Below are positions 40,341 through 50,871 of a stretch of DNA of 64,000 bases, piece after piece (within the stretch, counting starts at the first letter, position 1; each line of letters begins with the position of its first letter). Location: contig NZ_JAFJMJ010000001.1 in assembly GCF_017309385.1 (NCBI RefSeq), forward strand, positions 4,402,001 through 4,466,000. The letters run 5' to 3'. This DNA comes from Amycolatopsis sp. 195334CR (lineage in GTDB: Bacteria; Actinomycetota; Actinomycetes; Mycobacteriales; Pseudonocardiaceae). The position numbers and the translations under genes were made by a program. The notes under the pieces were generated by a model, which ran no database searches, had not been told where the DNA came from, and saw only the letters and a list, made by a program, of their open reading frames with translations.

Positions 40341-40612
40341 CCCAACTGCGCCCCACCGCGGACGTACCGCAACGGCCGATGCCGATCCCCGCCCACGCCG
40401 CCACCCCACGCAGCCAACCCGCGCCGCCAACCCACGTTGCCAAACCGCGCTGCCAACCTGCCTCGGGCGCCCACGCCACCAACCCGCGCAGATAACCCGT
40501 CCCGCCAACAACGCCCCGCCACCCCGACGTGCTGGCCGCACCACGACACGAACCTGCCCGTGTCCGCGGCGAGAAGGGCATCCGCTGGGGCGGGCGCACG
40601 GCAGCTGCGTGA
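40341..40612. other. Low-complexity C-rich DNA, no gene seen
   Basis: The strand is strongly C-rich with a degenerate short motif GCCAACCCGCG repeated irregularly from about 40400 to 40510. Frames stay open in several directions only because stop codons are rare in such sequence. Nothing here has a ribosome binding site plus protein-like composition. Confidence 0.6.
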
Positions 40613-40852
40613 TCAATCGCTGACGTTGAGCGTCGCATGCTCCTCGATGCCGAGGTGGGACAGCACGCCACGGAGCCGATCCAATGCCGTCCCCGGGTCC
40701 ACACTCGCTTCAATCTCAAGGTCGAGATGGCAACGCCCCATGCCGCTGCCCGCGCCCGTGATCTCACCATCGGAAGCGAACGCGGCTTCCAACGCCTCTT
40801 CGACCTCGTCGCGGTCGATCGGCAACCCCGTGAAGACGACCTCAACGAACAC
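40613..40852 (-). CDS. Small hypothetical acidic protein
   Basis: This encodes 79 residues, not recognised. The GTG at 40852 has a strong GGAGGA 6 bases upstream, which argues for a real gene. The protein begins FVEVVFTGLPIDRDEVEEALEAAF and ends LEIEASVDPGTALDRLRGVLSHLGIEEHATLNVSD. The alternation of strand-helix-strand-helix-strand suggests a small ferredoxin-like (ACT-like) alpha/beta fold. It lies alone between low-complexity tracts on the right edge of the cephamycin cluster; no functional link is evident. Confidence 0.6.
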   Translation of the reverse strand: MFVEVVFTGLPIDRDEVEEALEAAFASDGEITGAGSGMGRCHLDLEIEASVDPGTALDRLRGVLSHLGIEEHATLNVSD

Positions 40853-41530
40853 TGCAGTCCTCCGCTTCAACCCCGGCGAACCATACCGGTCAGAACACTG
40901 GCGGCCGCCCTGCCAACCCGCACTGATGACCCCGAGCGGTTGATCGGCGCACAGCCTGCACCATCCCCGCAAGACGTGACTCGGCGAAGCGCGGCTCCCA
41001 GCGAAGCGCAGCCGCAAGGCGATAAATGAGCCGACCTCGCCCACCCTGCCGGATGGCGCCCTCGTCCCCAGGGCAGAGCATGCTGATCTCGCTCAAGCAC
41101 TCGGCTGATGTCGTGCGGGTGCTAACGGCGCGCAGCGCCCGGCTGCGGCGGTCCCCGGCTGTGGTGGTCCTGGGCAGCCGCGGTCCCGAGCGGCGGCGAT
41201 CGAGGGTGGTGGGGGCCTCGGGCGGCGGAGAACACCGGCCGTGGCGATCGCGGGAGGTGGTGGGCTCGGGTGGTCGCGGTGCGCCTGTGGGGTCGTCAGC
41301 GTCCGCCGTCGGCAAGGCTGGGTCGTCGTTGGTGACCTCGACGTGGGCCGACTTGCCTGGGCGGGGCTGCTCGCCGCGAGCCGGTCCCGGTCCCGGTGCC
41401 GGTGCCGGTCCCGGTCCGGTCAAGCCGGTCTGGGACCGGCCTCGACCCTGGTCCTGGTCCCGGTTCCGGTCCCGGCTCTGGTCCGGACTGTGGGGCGTCC
41501 CGCGAGCAGGTAGCGCGTAGGTGGAGTCGA
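40853..41530. other. 678-bp gap: no credible gene, GGTCCC hexamer tract
   Basis: The left part (40853-41050) is the upstream region of the small acidic protein. From 41381 to 41484 the sequence is a degenerate hexanucleotide tract (GGTCCC/GGTGCC/GGTTCC). It translates to Pro-Gly-Ala or Arg-Ser repeats depending on frame and shows no coding signature. It lies just past the beta-lactamase stop codon. Confidence 0.6.
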
Positions 41531-42481
41531 TTAGTTCAGGGCGGTGACGGCGACGCGGGCTGCATCGGCGAGTAGGGCGTCGACGCGTTTGGCGCGCGGT
41601 TCGTCTCGGCTGGTCATCACGGCCATGACGATCGGCGCGCGGTTCGGCGGCCAGAGCACGGCGATGTCGTTCCGCCCGCCGTAGTAGCCGCTGCCGGTCT
41701 TGTCGCCGACAACCCAGTCGCCGGGCACGCCGGCGCGGATGACCGTAGCGCCGGTGGTGTTGCGTCGCAGCCAGTCGGTGAGTACGGCGCGGTCGTCTTC
41801 GGCGAGCGCGTCGCCGAGGACGTACTGCCGCAGGTTGCCTGCCATCGCGCGCGGGGTGCTCGTGTCCCGCACATCGCCGGGGATAGCCGAGTTCAGGTCG
41901 GGTTCGTAGCGGTCGACGGAGGTGACGTCGTCGCCGATCGCGGTCAGTGCGGCATCCAGCCCGGCCGGTCCGCCGACGTGGCGCAGCAGGATGTTGCCCG
42001 CGGTGTTGTCGCTGAAGCGGACCGCCGCGTCGCACAGGTCGCGCAGGGTCATCCCGGTGTCGAGGTGCTGTTCGGTGATCGGCGAGTTGGCGAGCATGTC
42101 CTCGGCGGTGTAGCGGACCACCTCGTCGAGCTGCTGCGGCGTGGTCGTGTCCAGTACCGCGGCGGCGGCCAGTGCCTTGAACGTGGACGCGTACGCGAAC
42201 CGTTCATCGGCCCGGAAGGCGACCGACTTCCCCGACCCGGTGTCCACCGCGTAGATGCCCAACCGGGCGTCATGCTGCGTCTGCAGCCGGTTGAACTCCT
42301 GCTCGACAGCCGGATCGAGCGGGGTGGCGGCCGCACTGGTCGCCACCGGCGGTGCGGTCGGCGCCGGTGGGGCCTGGGGCGACGGCGGTGCTGGTTCGGT
42401 GGAGGCCGGTGCGCACGCGGTCAGCGTCAGTGCGGCGAGCACCGCCGCGGACCAAGCGCGCCGCTTCGGAATGCTGAGCAA
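41531..42481 (-). CDS. bla: Class A beta-lactamase, lipoprotein
   Basis: This hydrolyses the beta-lactam ring outside the membrane. It has 316 residues from a TTG at 42481 with GAAGGA 7 bases upstream; in-frame codons further upstream give an improbable leader. The lipobox is LTAC with Cys23 as the lipidated residue, followed by a Pro/Ala-rich linker (to ~55). Active-site motifs are S99-T-F-K102, S157-D-N159, E193-P-D-L-N197 (Glu of the omega loop) and K261-T-G263, all intact. Cephamycins are poor class A substrates in general, so protection may be mainly against penicillin intermediates. It lies 2 kb from cmcH and in opposite orientation. Confidence 0.93.
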   Translation of the reverse strand: MLSIPKRRAWSAAVLAALTLTACAPASTEPAPPSPQAPPAPTAPPVATSAAATPLDPAVEQEFNRLQTQHDARLGIYAVDTGSGKSVAFRADERFAYASTFKALAAAAVLDTTTPQQLDEVVRYTAEDMLANSPITEQHLDTGMTLRDLCDAAVRFSDNTAGNILLRHVGGPAGLDAALTAIGDDVTSVDRYEPDLNSAIPGDVRDTSTPRAMAGNLRQYVLGDALAEDDRAVLTDWLRRNTTGATVIRAGVPGDWVVGDKTGSGYYGGRNDIAVLWPPNRAPIVMAVMTSRDEPRAKRVDALLADAARVAVTALN

Positions 42482-42792
42482 GATTCGGTCCTTCGGTCGT
42501 GCGGAACTGTCTCCGGATTGCCGTGTGCCCGCGCCGGGGGATCGCGGCCCAGGAGACGCACTTCCGCGCACCGCCTTTCTCTCACCGTGGATATCGTCAC
42601 TATGGCACGCGCGCGGTACGGACGGCCGCAAGCCACGCGGCGAACCACCAGAAAGTGTTCCCGGCCTGGTGCTTTATCCACCCCCGGTGGCCGAGTCCGC
42701 TTTACCGTGAATTCACCGGTTTCATTCCTTGTGCGAGCACGGGCAGAAAAAGCAATTGCGCGAATATGACTTGTGGCACGTTTCCCGGCGGA
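42482..42792. promoter_or_regulatory. Upstream region of bla
   Basis: The 311 bp upstream of bla include a comparatively AT-rich stretch (about 42700-42780) and a 10-bp palindrome GTGAATTCAC at 42707-42716. A U-rich run (GCTTTTTCTG on the minus strand) at about 42745 may mark the end of the upstream small gene's transcript. No regulator gene of the BlaI/BlaR or AmpR type is adjacent. No gene seen. Confidence 0.35.
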
Positions 42793-42987
42793 TCAGGCGG
42801 CGGGCAGGTAGTCGGGGGTTTCGGCCGGGAGCGGCGGTAGGTGCACCACGGTCTGCGGGTGGCTGGTGAGGTACTTGAGCTTGCGCAGGCGCCGCTGGGC
42901 GAGACCGGCGCGCCGGGCTTCGTCGAACGCCGGACGCGCGGCGCGGTTGTGGGCCCGGCGGCCGGGCGATGGCTCCATCTGGTCCAT
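42793..42987 (-). CDS. Small hypothetical basic protein
   Basis: This encodes 64 residues, not recognised. The ATG at 42987 has AGGAGA 5-6 bases upstream. The composition is Arg/Pro-rich: DQMEPSPGRRAHNRAARPAFDEARRAGLAQRRLRKLKYLTSHPQTVVHLPPLPAETPDYLPAA. A central basic amphipathic helix (FDEARRAGLAQRRLRKLKYL) might bind nucleic acid or membrane. It lies downstream of the tRNA-Arg on the same strand. Real but function unknown. Confidence 0.55.
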   Translation of the reverse strand: MDQMEPSPGRRAHNRAARPAFDEARRAGLAQRRLRKLKYLTSHPQTVVHLPPLPAETPDYLPAA

Positions 42988-43159
42988 GGGAGTCTCCTGA
43001 CGGTTACAGAGGGTGATGGGCGGCGGGCGTGCTTGGCCGCCGTTTGAGGCAACGTGGTCAACGACAGGACGACGGACGAGGTCGTCGTCGGCTGGCCCGC
43101 TGATGGCGGGCCGCGGTGAGGGTGGAGAAGGCGCTGCCGTCCACGGCAGTAGGTGACGT

Positions 43160-43190
43160 GGGGAGGATGCCGTTCCCGGCATCGCTCCCC
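43160..43190 (-). terminator. Hairpin downstream of tRNA-Arg
   Basis: GGGGAG (43160-43165) plus GATGCC pair with GGCATC plus CTCCCC (43185-43190), with a one-base bulge and a 3-4 base loop. It starts 10 bases beyond the tRNA 3' end in the direction of tRNA transcription, so it is the likely tRNA terminator. Confidence 0.65.
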
Positions 43191-43199
43191 CTCCGGTGG

Positions 43200-43273
43200 T
43201 GCCCCCGGCAGGACTCGAACCTGCGACCTAGAGATTAGAAGGCTCTTGCTCTATCCGGCTGAGCTACGAGGGC
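43200..43273 (-). tRNA. tRNA-Arg(UCU)
   Basis: A 74-nt cloverleaf on the minus strand. Acceptor arm GCCCTCG pairs with CGGGGGC (one G-T) with A as discriminator. The D arm is GCTC...GAGC; the anticodon loop CTTCTAA gives anticodon TCT; the T arm GCAGG-TTCGAGT-CCTGC is canonical. The last base pair of the anticodon stem is a C-T mismatch. CCA is not encoded. The 3' end faces the cephamycin cluster, the usual orientation for integration sites, but no duplicated tRNA end was seen in the window. Confidence 0.95.
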
Positions 43274-43894
43274 CTGCGTCGATGCCACTGCTGGCCTCGT
43301 GCACGCCAGTAGCTTAGTCGCCGCCACCCTCTCGATCGTTCGATGCAGTCGAATCGTTTCAGGGTGTTCGCACGAACTACGCGAGCGGGTGGGTGCCCGT
43401 CGGCTCCTGGAGTGCTCGAGAACTAGGTTCTCGCTGGTCGGAGCTGTCTTCGGAGGTCGCGGCCGGTGCGGTGGGGCATCGCGATCTCCTGTCCGTGCGG
43501 GGGATGGTGCGCTGGCTGATCCGCGTGCAATTTTCGAGCACGCGCTCCCTATTGGCAAACATTAACCGAATTCACGACGGGGTGGGAACGCGGGTGGGCG
43601 GCCGATATTCCGCCGTTGGCTACGGTCGACGGTCGATCGGCGACGCACCGTGCCCCGCCCTGCCGAGAGCAAGATCACCCTGGCCGGGCCCCGGCGGCTC
43701 GTTCGCGTGCGGGGGACGCGAACGGGTCCTCCCTCCGCCGGGGCTCGGTCGGGTCCCGCCGGCGCGCATCACGGAGTCGAGACGGCGCGCTGCCGGCGGG
43801 CCACTCCGGGCCGCTGTTCGGGGTCGGCGGCCCGGGGTTCACCCGCGGCGGGGCAACCCCTGGGGCGGGGGTGCCGCGGGAGCTGGGTGCGGGA
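43274..43894. other. 621-bp gap: tRNA promoter side and a GC hairpin, no gene seen
   Basis: No frame in either direction has both a ribosome binding site and protein-like composition. The part next to 43274 must hold the tRNA promoter. A strong inverted repeat CCCGCCGGC (43755-43763) / GCCGGCGGG (43792-43800) lies about 95 bases beyond the stop of the I36-inhibitor gene (minus strand) and could be its terminator. Confidence 0.5.
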
Positions 43895-44302
43895 TCAGTT
43901 CCACACCTGAATGGCGCGGACGGTGAACGGCGCCTGCGGAACGTAGGTGCCCCCGCCCGGATAGGTGGTGAAGTCGCCCTCGGTGGAACAGTCCTCGCCC
44001 TGGTACACGCTCACCATGCGATCCATCCGGTTGACAAAGGAATAGGCGGTGAAATCGGCGAGCAGCGGAACGCATTCCTCGGGATTCACCGTGCGCAGGT
44101 CCATGCGCTCCACGTCGCCGCCGTAGTTCTCCTCCGTCCACACGCAGAACTCCCCCTTCTGGCAGGTGACCTGCGGTTTCTCCGGCTCCTGCGGCATCGG
44201 CGACGAGGCGTGCGCGAGGCTGCCCATGCCGAATACGCCGACCGACGCCAGCAACAGGATCTTCGGCAGTCGCGAACGGAGTGACTTGATGGTCTTGGTC
44301 AT
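43895..44302 (-). CDS. Secreted peptidase inhibitor family I36 protein
   Basis: This encodes 135 residues. The N-terminal signal peptide (KILLLASVGVFGMGSLAHA, cleavage near residue 32) is followed by one beta/gamma-crystallin-like domain. CQKGEFCVWTEENYGGDVERMD is the typical I36 opening with a Cys pair, then AYSFVNRMDRMVSVYQGEDC and a Gly-rich tail FTTYPGGGTYVP. I36 members inhibit secreted metallopeptidases (the SMPI type) in Streptomyces; many relatives are untested. ATG follows GGGGAAG. It could restrain the host's own secreted proteases. Confidence 0.85.
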   Translation of the reverse strand: MTKTIKSLRSRLPKILLLASVGVFGMGSLAHASSPMPQEPEKPQVTCQKGEFCVWTEENYGGDVERMDLRTVNPEECVPLLADFTAYSFVNRMDRMVSVYQGEDCSTEGDFTTYPGGGTYVPQAPFTVRAIQVWN

Positions 44303-44562
44303 TTTCTTCCCCCTGCTTTCCCGGTTTTCGGGTGAATTGGTGATGGCTCCACGATGGCCGGTGGGTGCGGGCTTTGTCAGCAGGGAAATGGGGATCTGTG
44401 GACAACTGGGGAATCGTCACCCGGTCGGGTCGGGGATATCCACAGGGGAAGAACTGGGCATTGCCGGGGATGGCGGGGGTGTGCTACTGGTGAGCGCCCG
44501 CTGGACTTTCTGAAGCGCTTAAGTCATTCTGGGACAACAGATTGAGCTGGGGAGGAGTGGGG

Positions 44563-45741
44563 ATGGTCAGCGCACGTACCGCGGTGTTCATCGTGTTCGC
44601 CTTGAACGGTTGCGCGCTCGGCTCGTGGGCGCCCCGGGTGCCCGCGCTGACCGAGCAGGTCGGCGCCGTGCCCGGGTCGCTGGGCCTCGCGCTGCTCGGG
44701 GCGAGCGTCGGGCTGCTGCTCGCGGCCACGGTGACCGGGCGCTTGGTGGAATGGCTGGGCGCGCGCCTGGTCATGGCGCTGTCCACGGTCGCCGCGGCGC
44801 TGGTGCTGGCCGCGCTCGGGCTGACCACGTCGGTCCTCTGGCTGGGCATCGTGCTGTTCGCGCTGGGTGCCGCGATCGGCGTGCTCGACGTGGGGATGAA
44901 CGTGGCCGCGGTGTTCGTCGAACGCGAGGTGGGCAAGCCGCTCATGCCGGTGTTCCACGCCGGGTTCAGCGTCGGCGCCCTGGCCGGCGCCCTGTTCGCC
45001 GGGCTCGCCGCGTCGCACGGCTGGACGCCGGCGCGCCAGCTCGCGGTGGCCGCCGCCTTCGCGATCATCGTGCTGTTCGCCGTGGTCAAGGCGTTGCCGG
45101 GGGTCAAACCCCACCACGAAACCCGCGAGAAGCGGACCTCGGCGGTCGCTCCGATCAAGCGCCCGGTGCTGTGGCTGCTCGCCGCCATCGCGTTGTGCTC
45201 GGCGATCGCCGAGGGCGCCAGTTCGGACTGGTCAGCGCTGCTCCTGGTCACCGAGCACGGCATCGCCGAGGGCCCGGCCGCGCTCGCCTACGCCGGGTTC
45301 TCGCTGGCCATGGCGATCGCGCGGCTGACCGGCGGCGTGTTGCAGGCCAAGCTGGGGGCGCGCCAGGTGCTCGCCGGCGGTGCGCTGCTCGCCGCGATCG
45401 GCCTGGTGGCCGCGGCGCTGGTCAGCTCGCCGGTCATCGGCTTCGCCGGGTTCGCGCTGGCCGGAGCGGGTCTCGCCGCGTCGTTCCCGGTCGCGCTCGG
45501 CCTCGCGGGGGAGGCGGGCAAACGCGCCGACGGCGGTGGTGGCGAACGCGAGATCGCCTTCGTCACCTCGGTCGCGTACACCGGTTTCCTCGCCGGGCCG
45601 CCGGTCATCGGCGGTATCGCGCAGCTGACCTCGCTGTCCACGTCGTTCGTCGTGGTCGCGCTGGTCGCGTCGCTGATCGCACCGTCGACCGTGGCCGCGT
45701 TGCGCGCCGGGAAGCGCGAACGGGAGCGGAGCTACTGCTGA
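44563..45741 (+). CDS. MFS transporter, 12-TM (YbjJ-like)
   Basis: A 392-residue membrane protein with 12 hydrophobic segments. It opens VFIVFALNGCALGSWAPRVPAL and carries DVGMNVAAVFVEREVGKPLMPVFHAGFSVGALAGALFAG in the middle, the hallmark of the YbjJ/FucP-like inner-membrane group. The ATG at 44563 follows GGAGGAG; an upstream TTG is less likely. Substrate unknown. Its end overlaps the convergent phosphatase gene by 10 bp. Confidence 0.85.
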   Translation: MVSARTAVFIVFALNGCALGSWAPRVPALTEQVGAVPGSLGLALLGASVGLLLAATVTGRLVEWLGARLVMALSTVAAALVLAALGLTTSVLWLGIVLFALGAAIGVLDVGMNVAAVFVEREVGKPLMPVFHAGFSVGALAGALFAGLAASHGWTPARQLAVAAAFAIIVLFAVVKALPGVKPHHETREKRTSAVAPIKRPVLWLLAAIALCSAIAEGASSDWSALLLVTEHGIAEGPAALAYAGFSLAMAIARLTGGVLQAKLGARQVLAGGALLAAIGLVAAALVSSPVIGFAGFALAGAGLAASFPVALGLAGEAGKRADGGGGEREIAFVTSVAYTGFLAGPPVIGGIAQLTSLSTSFVVVALVASLIAPSTVAALRAGKRERERSYC

Positions 45742-46370
45742 ACGGCCCCGTCCGGGGAGTCGCGCCACTGCTGGAACGGCCGGTCGAGCTTCCAGCGGCC
45801 GTCCACCAGCTCGACCACGCGGTGTTCGCAGGTCCCCAGGTTGGACAGGGATTCGAACAGCTCGATGCTCCAGCCGAAGAGCCGACGGCAGAGCAGACGG
45901 ATGGTCAGCCCGTGCGAAACCACCAGCACTGAACGGGGATGCAGGGGATCGGGCCGCCGCAGTTCCAGTTCGCTGAGGAACGCGGCGACCCGGTCGTCCA
46001 CGTCCGCGCCGGACTCCCCGAACGGCAGCCGGTAGAAGAAGTGCCCGAACTCGTGCCGCAGCCGCTTCTGCACGGCCTGCCCGTCGGCTTCCTGGAGGTT
46101 GCCCCAATCCTGTTCACGCAACCTGGGTTCGTGCATCACCCGTTCGGCGGGCAGGTTCAGCAGCCGCAGGGTTTCGCGGGTCCTCCGGTAGGGGCTCACG
46201 TAGACGGCCAGTGGCTCGTCACCAGCCAGTTCGGCGATCACCGGACCGGTCCGCCTCGCCTGCTCCTGACCGGCTTCGGTCAGTGGCAGAGCGTGGTCGG
46301 GGATCCGCGTGTAGGCGAGTTCGTCGACGTTGCCCAGTGACTCGGCGTGACGCAGCAGGATGATCCGCAC
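45732..46370 (-). CDS. Histidine phosphatase (phosphoglycerate mutase-like)
   Basis: A 212-residue cytoplasmic phosphatase of the branch-1 histidine acid phosphatase superfamily. The catalytic motif LLRHAES (Arg7, His8) is at the N-terminus. SPYRRTRET has the second phosphate-binding Arg, LREQDWGNLQE is the general acid region and VVSHGLTIRLLCRRL holds the second catalytic His. Substrate (sugar phosphate, nucleotide or other) is not determinable. It is convergent with the MFS gene and divergent from the copper/CtaG gene. Confidence 0.9.
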   Translation of the reverse strand: MRIILLRHAESLGNVDELAYTRIPDHALPLTEAGQEQARRTGPVIAELAGDEPLAVYVSPYRRTRETLRLLNLPAERVMHEPRLREQDWGNLQEADGQAVQKRLRHEFGHFFYRLPFGESGADVDDRVAAFLSELELRRPDPLHPRSVLVVSHGLTIRLLCRRLFGWSIELFESLSNLGTCEHRVVELVDGRWKLDRPFQQWRDSPDGAVQQ

Positions 46371-46463
46371 TCCGCCATCTTGCCGGGCCGCGGGCGAGCA
46401 GATGGCGGATGGCTGTCCGCGAAGCGTTGCACTTACGCTCGTGTCGTGCCCGAGGAATCCACC

Positions 46464-48479
46464 GTGACCACGACCAGCAAGTCCCAGGTTTCACGAGGTA
46501 ATGTCGGCCCGCTGGTCACGGTGGGGGTGCTGCTCGCGGTGCTCGTCGGCACCGGACTGGTCGCGCTCACCGGCGGCGCCGGTTCGGTGATCACCGGACT
46601 GGCTGACCCCGGAGTGGTGACGCGGTACGGCATCACCGTGGTCCGGGTGTTGTCCGAAGCCGCGTCCGTGCTCTGCGTCGGCTCACTGCTGCTCGCCGCG
46701 TTCCTGGTGCCGCCGCAGAAGTCGGGCGTGCTCGGCCCGGAGGGTTACGCCGCCCTGCGAACCGCGGGGATCGCCGCCTGGTGCTGGTTCTTCGCCGCGG
46801 TGGCCTCCATCTACTTCTCCGCCGCCGACGCCGCCGGGCGCCCGGTCACCGAGCTGCTCGACCCGCAGGCACTGCTGCAGATGGTCGACGCGATCGAGCA
46901 GCCGAAGGCGTGGGTGTTCACCGCGCTGATCGCGTTGCTGCTCGCCCTCGGCTGCCGACTCGCGCTTTCGTGGGGCTGGACCGCGACGCTGTTCTTCCTG
47001 GCCGTCGGCGGGCTGGTGCCGGTCGCGGTCACCGGCCACTCGGCCAGTGGCGGCGCGCACGACGTGGCCACCAACAGCCTGCTGTACCACCTCGTCGCCG
47101 CCACGCTGTGGGTCGGCGGCCTGGTCGCGTTGCTGGCGCTGGGCTGGCGGAGGGGTACGCACCTGTCACTGGCCGCGCAGCGCTTCTCGCGGCTGGCGCT
47201 GGTGTGCTGGATCGTGATGGCGGTATCCGGCGTGGTCAACGCCCTGATCCGGGTCTCGCCGGCGGAACTGCTGACCACCGACTACGGCCTGCTCGTGCTG
47301 GCGAAGGTCGTCGGCCTGCTGGTGCTCGGGGTGTTCGGGCACCAGCAGCGGCAACGCGGGGTGCGCGGTCTCGTCGACGGCGCGGGCGGCAGCCAGCTGC
47401 TGCGGCTCGCCTCGGTCGAGATCCTGATCATGTTCGTCACCATCGGCCTGGCCACCGCGCTGGCGCGGACGCCACCACCGCAGGAGGTGACGAGCCAGCC
47501 GTCGAACACCGAACTGCTCATCGGCTACGACCTCAGCGGCCCGCCGACCGTGCTCCGGCTGCTCCTGGACTGGCGGTTCGACCTGGTCTTCGGCACGCTC
47601 GCGATCACCCTCGCGGTGGTCTACCTGCTGGGGGTGCGCCGGCTGCGGCAGCGCGGCGACGCCTGGCCGGTCGGCCGGACGGTCGCCTGGCTGGCCGGGT
47701 GCGCGGTGCTGCTGGTGGCGACGTCGTCCGGGATCGGGCGGTACTCACCGGCGATGTTCAGCGTGCACATGGGCGGCCACATGCTGCTGTCCATGGTGAT
47801 CCCGGTGCTGCTGGTGCTCGGCGGGCCGGTCACGCTGGCGCTGCGCGCGCTGCCGCCGGCGGGCAAGGACGGTCCGCCGGGGCCGCGCGAATGGCTGCTG
47901 GCGTTCGTGCATTCGCCGGTGTCGCGGGCGCTCACCCATCCGGTGGTGGCGCTGGTCCTGTTCGTGGGCTCGTTCTACGTGCTGTATTTCTCCGGGCTGT
48001 TCGGGGCCGCGCTCAACTACCACTGGGCCCACTTGCTGATGAACGCCCATTTCATCCTGTCGGGTTACGTCTTCTACTGGCCGGTGATCGGCGTGGACCC
48101 GGCGCCGCGGCGGATGCCGCCGCTGGGCAAGCTCGGCATGATGTTCGCTTCGATGCCGTTCCACGCGTTCTTCGGGGTGATCCTGATGAACACGCAGACG
48201 GTCCTCGGGGAGTCCTTCTACCAGGCGCTGAAGCTGCCGTGGGCCGGCGATCTGCTCACCGACCAGCGGCTCGGCGGCGGGATCGCGTGGGCGGCGGGCG
48301 AGGTGCCGGTGCTGCTGGTGCTGGTGGCGCTGCTGGTCCAGTGGGCGCGGGCGGACGAGCGCGAGGCCAAGCGGTCGGACCGGCGGTCCGATGCCACCGG
48401 TGAGGCGGATCTGGTCGCGTACAACGCGATGCTCAAGCAGTTGTCAGAACGCGGTGAAGAGCGCCCGTCCCGCGACTAG
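46464..48479 (+). CDS. CopD-CtaG fusion membrane protein (copper handling / oxidase assembly)
   Basis: A 671-residue polytopic protein. The first half (~60-330) is a CopD-type domain with eight or so helices and the HSASGGAHDVATNSLLYHLVAATLWVGGLVAL block. The second half (~385-640) is a Caa3_CtaG domain with FSVHMGGHMLLSMVIPVLLVLGGPVTLALRALP, conserved histidines (HMGGHM; NYHWAHLLMNAHFILSGY) and PFHAFFGV. Such fusions deliver copper to the aa3 oxidase CuB site or import copper in actinobacteria. GTG at 46464 has GAGGA 7 bases upstream; a GTG at 46446 is the alternative. Confidence 0.88.
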   Translation: MTTTSKSQVSRGNVGPLVTVGVLLAVLVGTGLVALTGGAGSVITGLADPGVVTRYGITVVRVLSEAASVLCVGSLLLAAFLVPPQKSGVLGPEGYAALRTAGIAAWCWFFAAVASIYFSAADAAGRPVTELLDPQALLQMVDAIEQPKAWVFTALIALLLALGCRLALSWGWTATLFFLAVGGLVPVAVTGHSASGGAHDVATNSLLYHLVAATLWVGGLVALLALGWRRGTHLSLAAQRFSRLALVCWIVMAVSGVVNALIRVSPAELLTTDYGLLVLAKVVGLLVLGVFGHQQRQRGVRGLVDGAGGSQLLRLASVEILIMFVTIGLATALARTPPPQEVTSQPSNTELLIGYDLSGPPTVLRLLLDWRFDLVFGTLAITLAVVYLLGVRRLRQRGDAWPVGRTVAWLAGCAVLLVATSSGIGRYSPAMFSVHMGGHMLLSMVIPVLLVLGGPVTLALRALPPAGKDGPPGPREWLLAFVHSPVSRALTHPVVALVLFVGSFYVLYFSGLFGAALNYHWAHLLMNAHFILSGYVFYWPVIGVDPAPRRMPPLGKLGMMFASMPFHAFFGVILMNTQTVLGESFYQALKLPWAGDLLTDQRLGGGIAWAAGEVPVLLVLVALLVQWARADEREAKRSDRRSDATGEADLVAYNAMLKQLSERGEERPSRD

Positions 48480-48590
48480 TTGTCCACAACGGCTCTGCTT
48501 GTCCACAGATCCCGCGCCTCCTGCCCACGCCGCCCGTTCTCCCCGCATCCTGGAAGCACGGACGAACCGCACGAGGGAGGGCGAGGAGCC

Positions 48591-49049
48591 ATGGCTGTCG
48601 GAGAAACCCCGGTGACGCTGGTGGGCACGGTGCTGAGCGAGCTGAGCACCCGCAAGGTGGGCGACAGTGGGCACCACGTGGTGAGTTTCTGGGTGCGCAG
48701 CAACGAGCGAAGACGGGACCGGGAGACCGACGAATGGGTCGACGGCAGGCAGTTGACCGTGCGGGTCACCTGCTGGCGGCGGCTCGCCGAGACGGTCGGG
48801 GAGAGCCTGGTCAAGGGCGACCCGGTGATCGCCTCCGGGAAGCTGTACACGCGGGACTACCAGCAGGACGGGCAGAACAGGTCTCTAGTCGAACTTGAGG
48901 CCTACGCGATCGGGCCGAACCTGAGCCGGTGCGATGTCGTGGTCCGCCGCCGGGGCAGGCCGGAGCAGCCGGTGCCGTTGTGGGAAGAAGCGGGAGAAGG
49001 GGAGGTGAGCAGGGCACTCTCCCCCGGAGAGGGGATGAGCGCGGCATGA
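48591..49049 (+). CDS. Single-stranded DNA-binding protein (short paralogue)
   Basis: A 152-residue protein with one OB-fold: ETPVTLVGTVLSELSTRKV, VVSFWVRSNERRRDRETDEWVDGRQLTVRVTCWRRLAETVGESLVKGDPVIASGKLYTRDY. The ATG follows GAGGAG. The C-terminus (ALSPGEGMSAA) lacks the acidic DDDIPF-like tip that replicative SSBs use to recruit partners. It is therefore probably an accessory SsbB-type protein, not the essential SSB. Two genes on the same strand (CtaG and ettA) flank it without functional link. Confidence 0.88.
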   Translation: MAVGETPVTLVGTVLSELSTRKVGDSGHHVVSFWVRSNERRRDRETDEWVDGRQLTVRVTCWRRLAETVGESLVKGDPVIASGKLYTRDYQQDGQNRSLVELEAYAIGPNLSRCDVVVRRRGRPEQPVPLWEEAGEGEVSRALSPGEGMSAA

Positions 49050-49123
49050 CTGAGTTGTCAGCCGAGCACGCCCCGAGGTGACCGGCGTCGAGGCGTCAGT
49101 ACGACGGCTCTACGATCGCTTGC

Positions 49124-50800
<1,677 letters not shown>

Positions 50801-50871
50801 GTGGTTCGTGATAGGCCTGAAGTCCGCACAAGGCGAGCCCGACCGCCACGATCAACCGACCGGAGAGTGCC

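Noticed and set aside
41026..41520. Plus-strand 164-codon frame ending in Pro-Gly-Ala repeats
   Set aside because: It encodes a hexamer microsatellite, has no ribosome binding site and no conserved-looking segment.
43200..43273. tRNA-Arg as a proven attachment site of a genomic island
   Set aside because: No second copy of the tRNA 3' end and no integrase gene were seen in the window; kept only as a hypothesis.
43274..43894. Several short open frames after the tRNA
   Set aside because: None has a ribosome binding site with protein-like composition.
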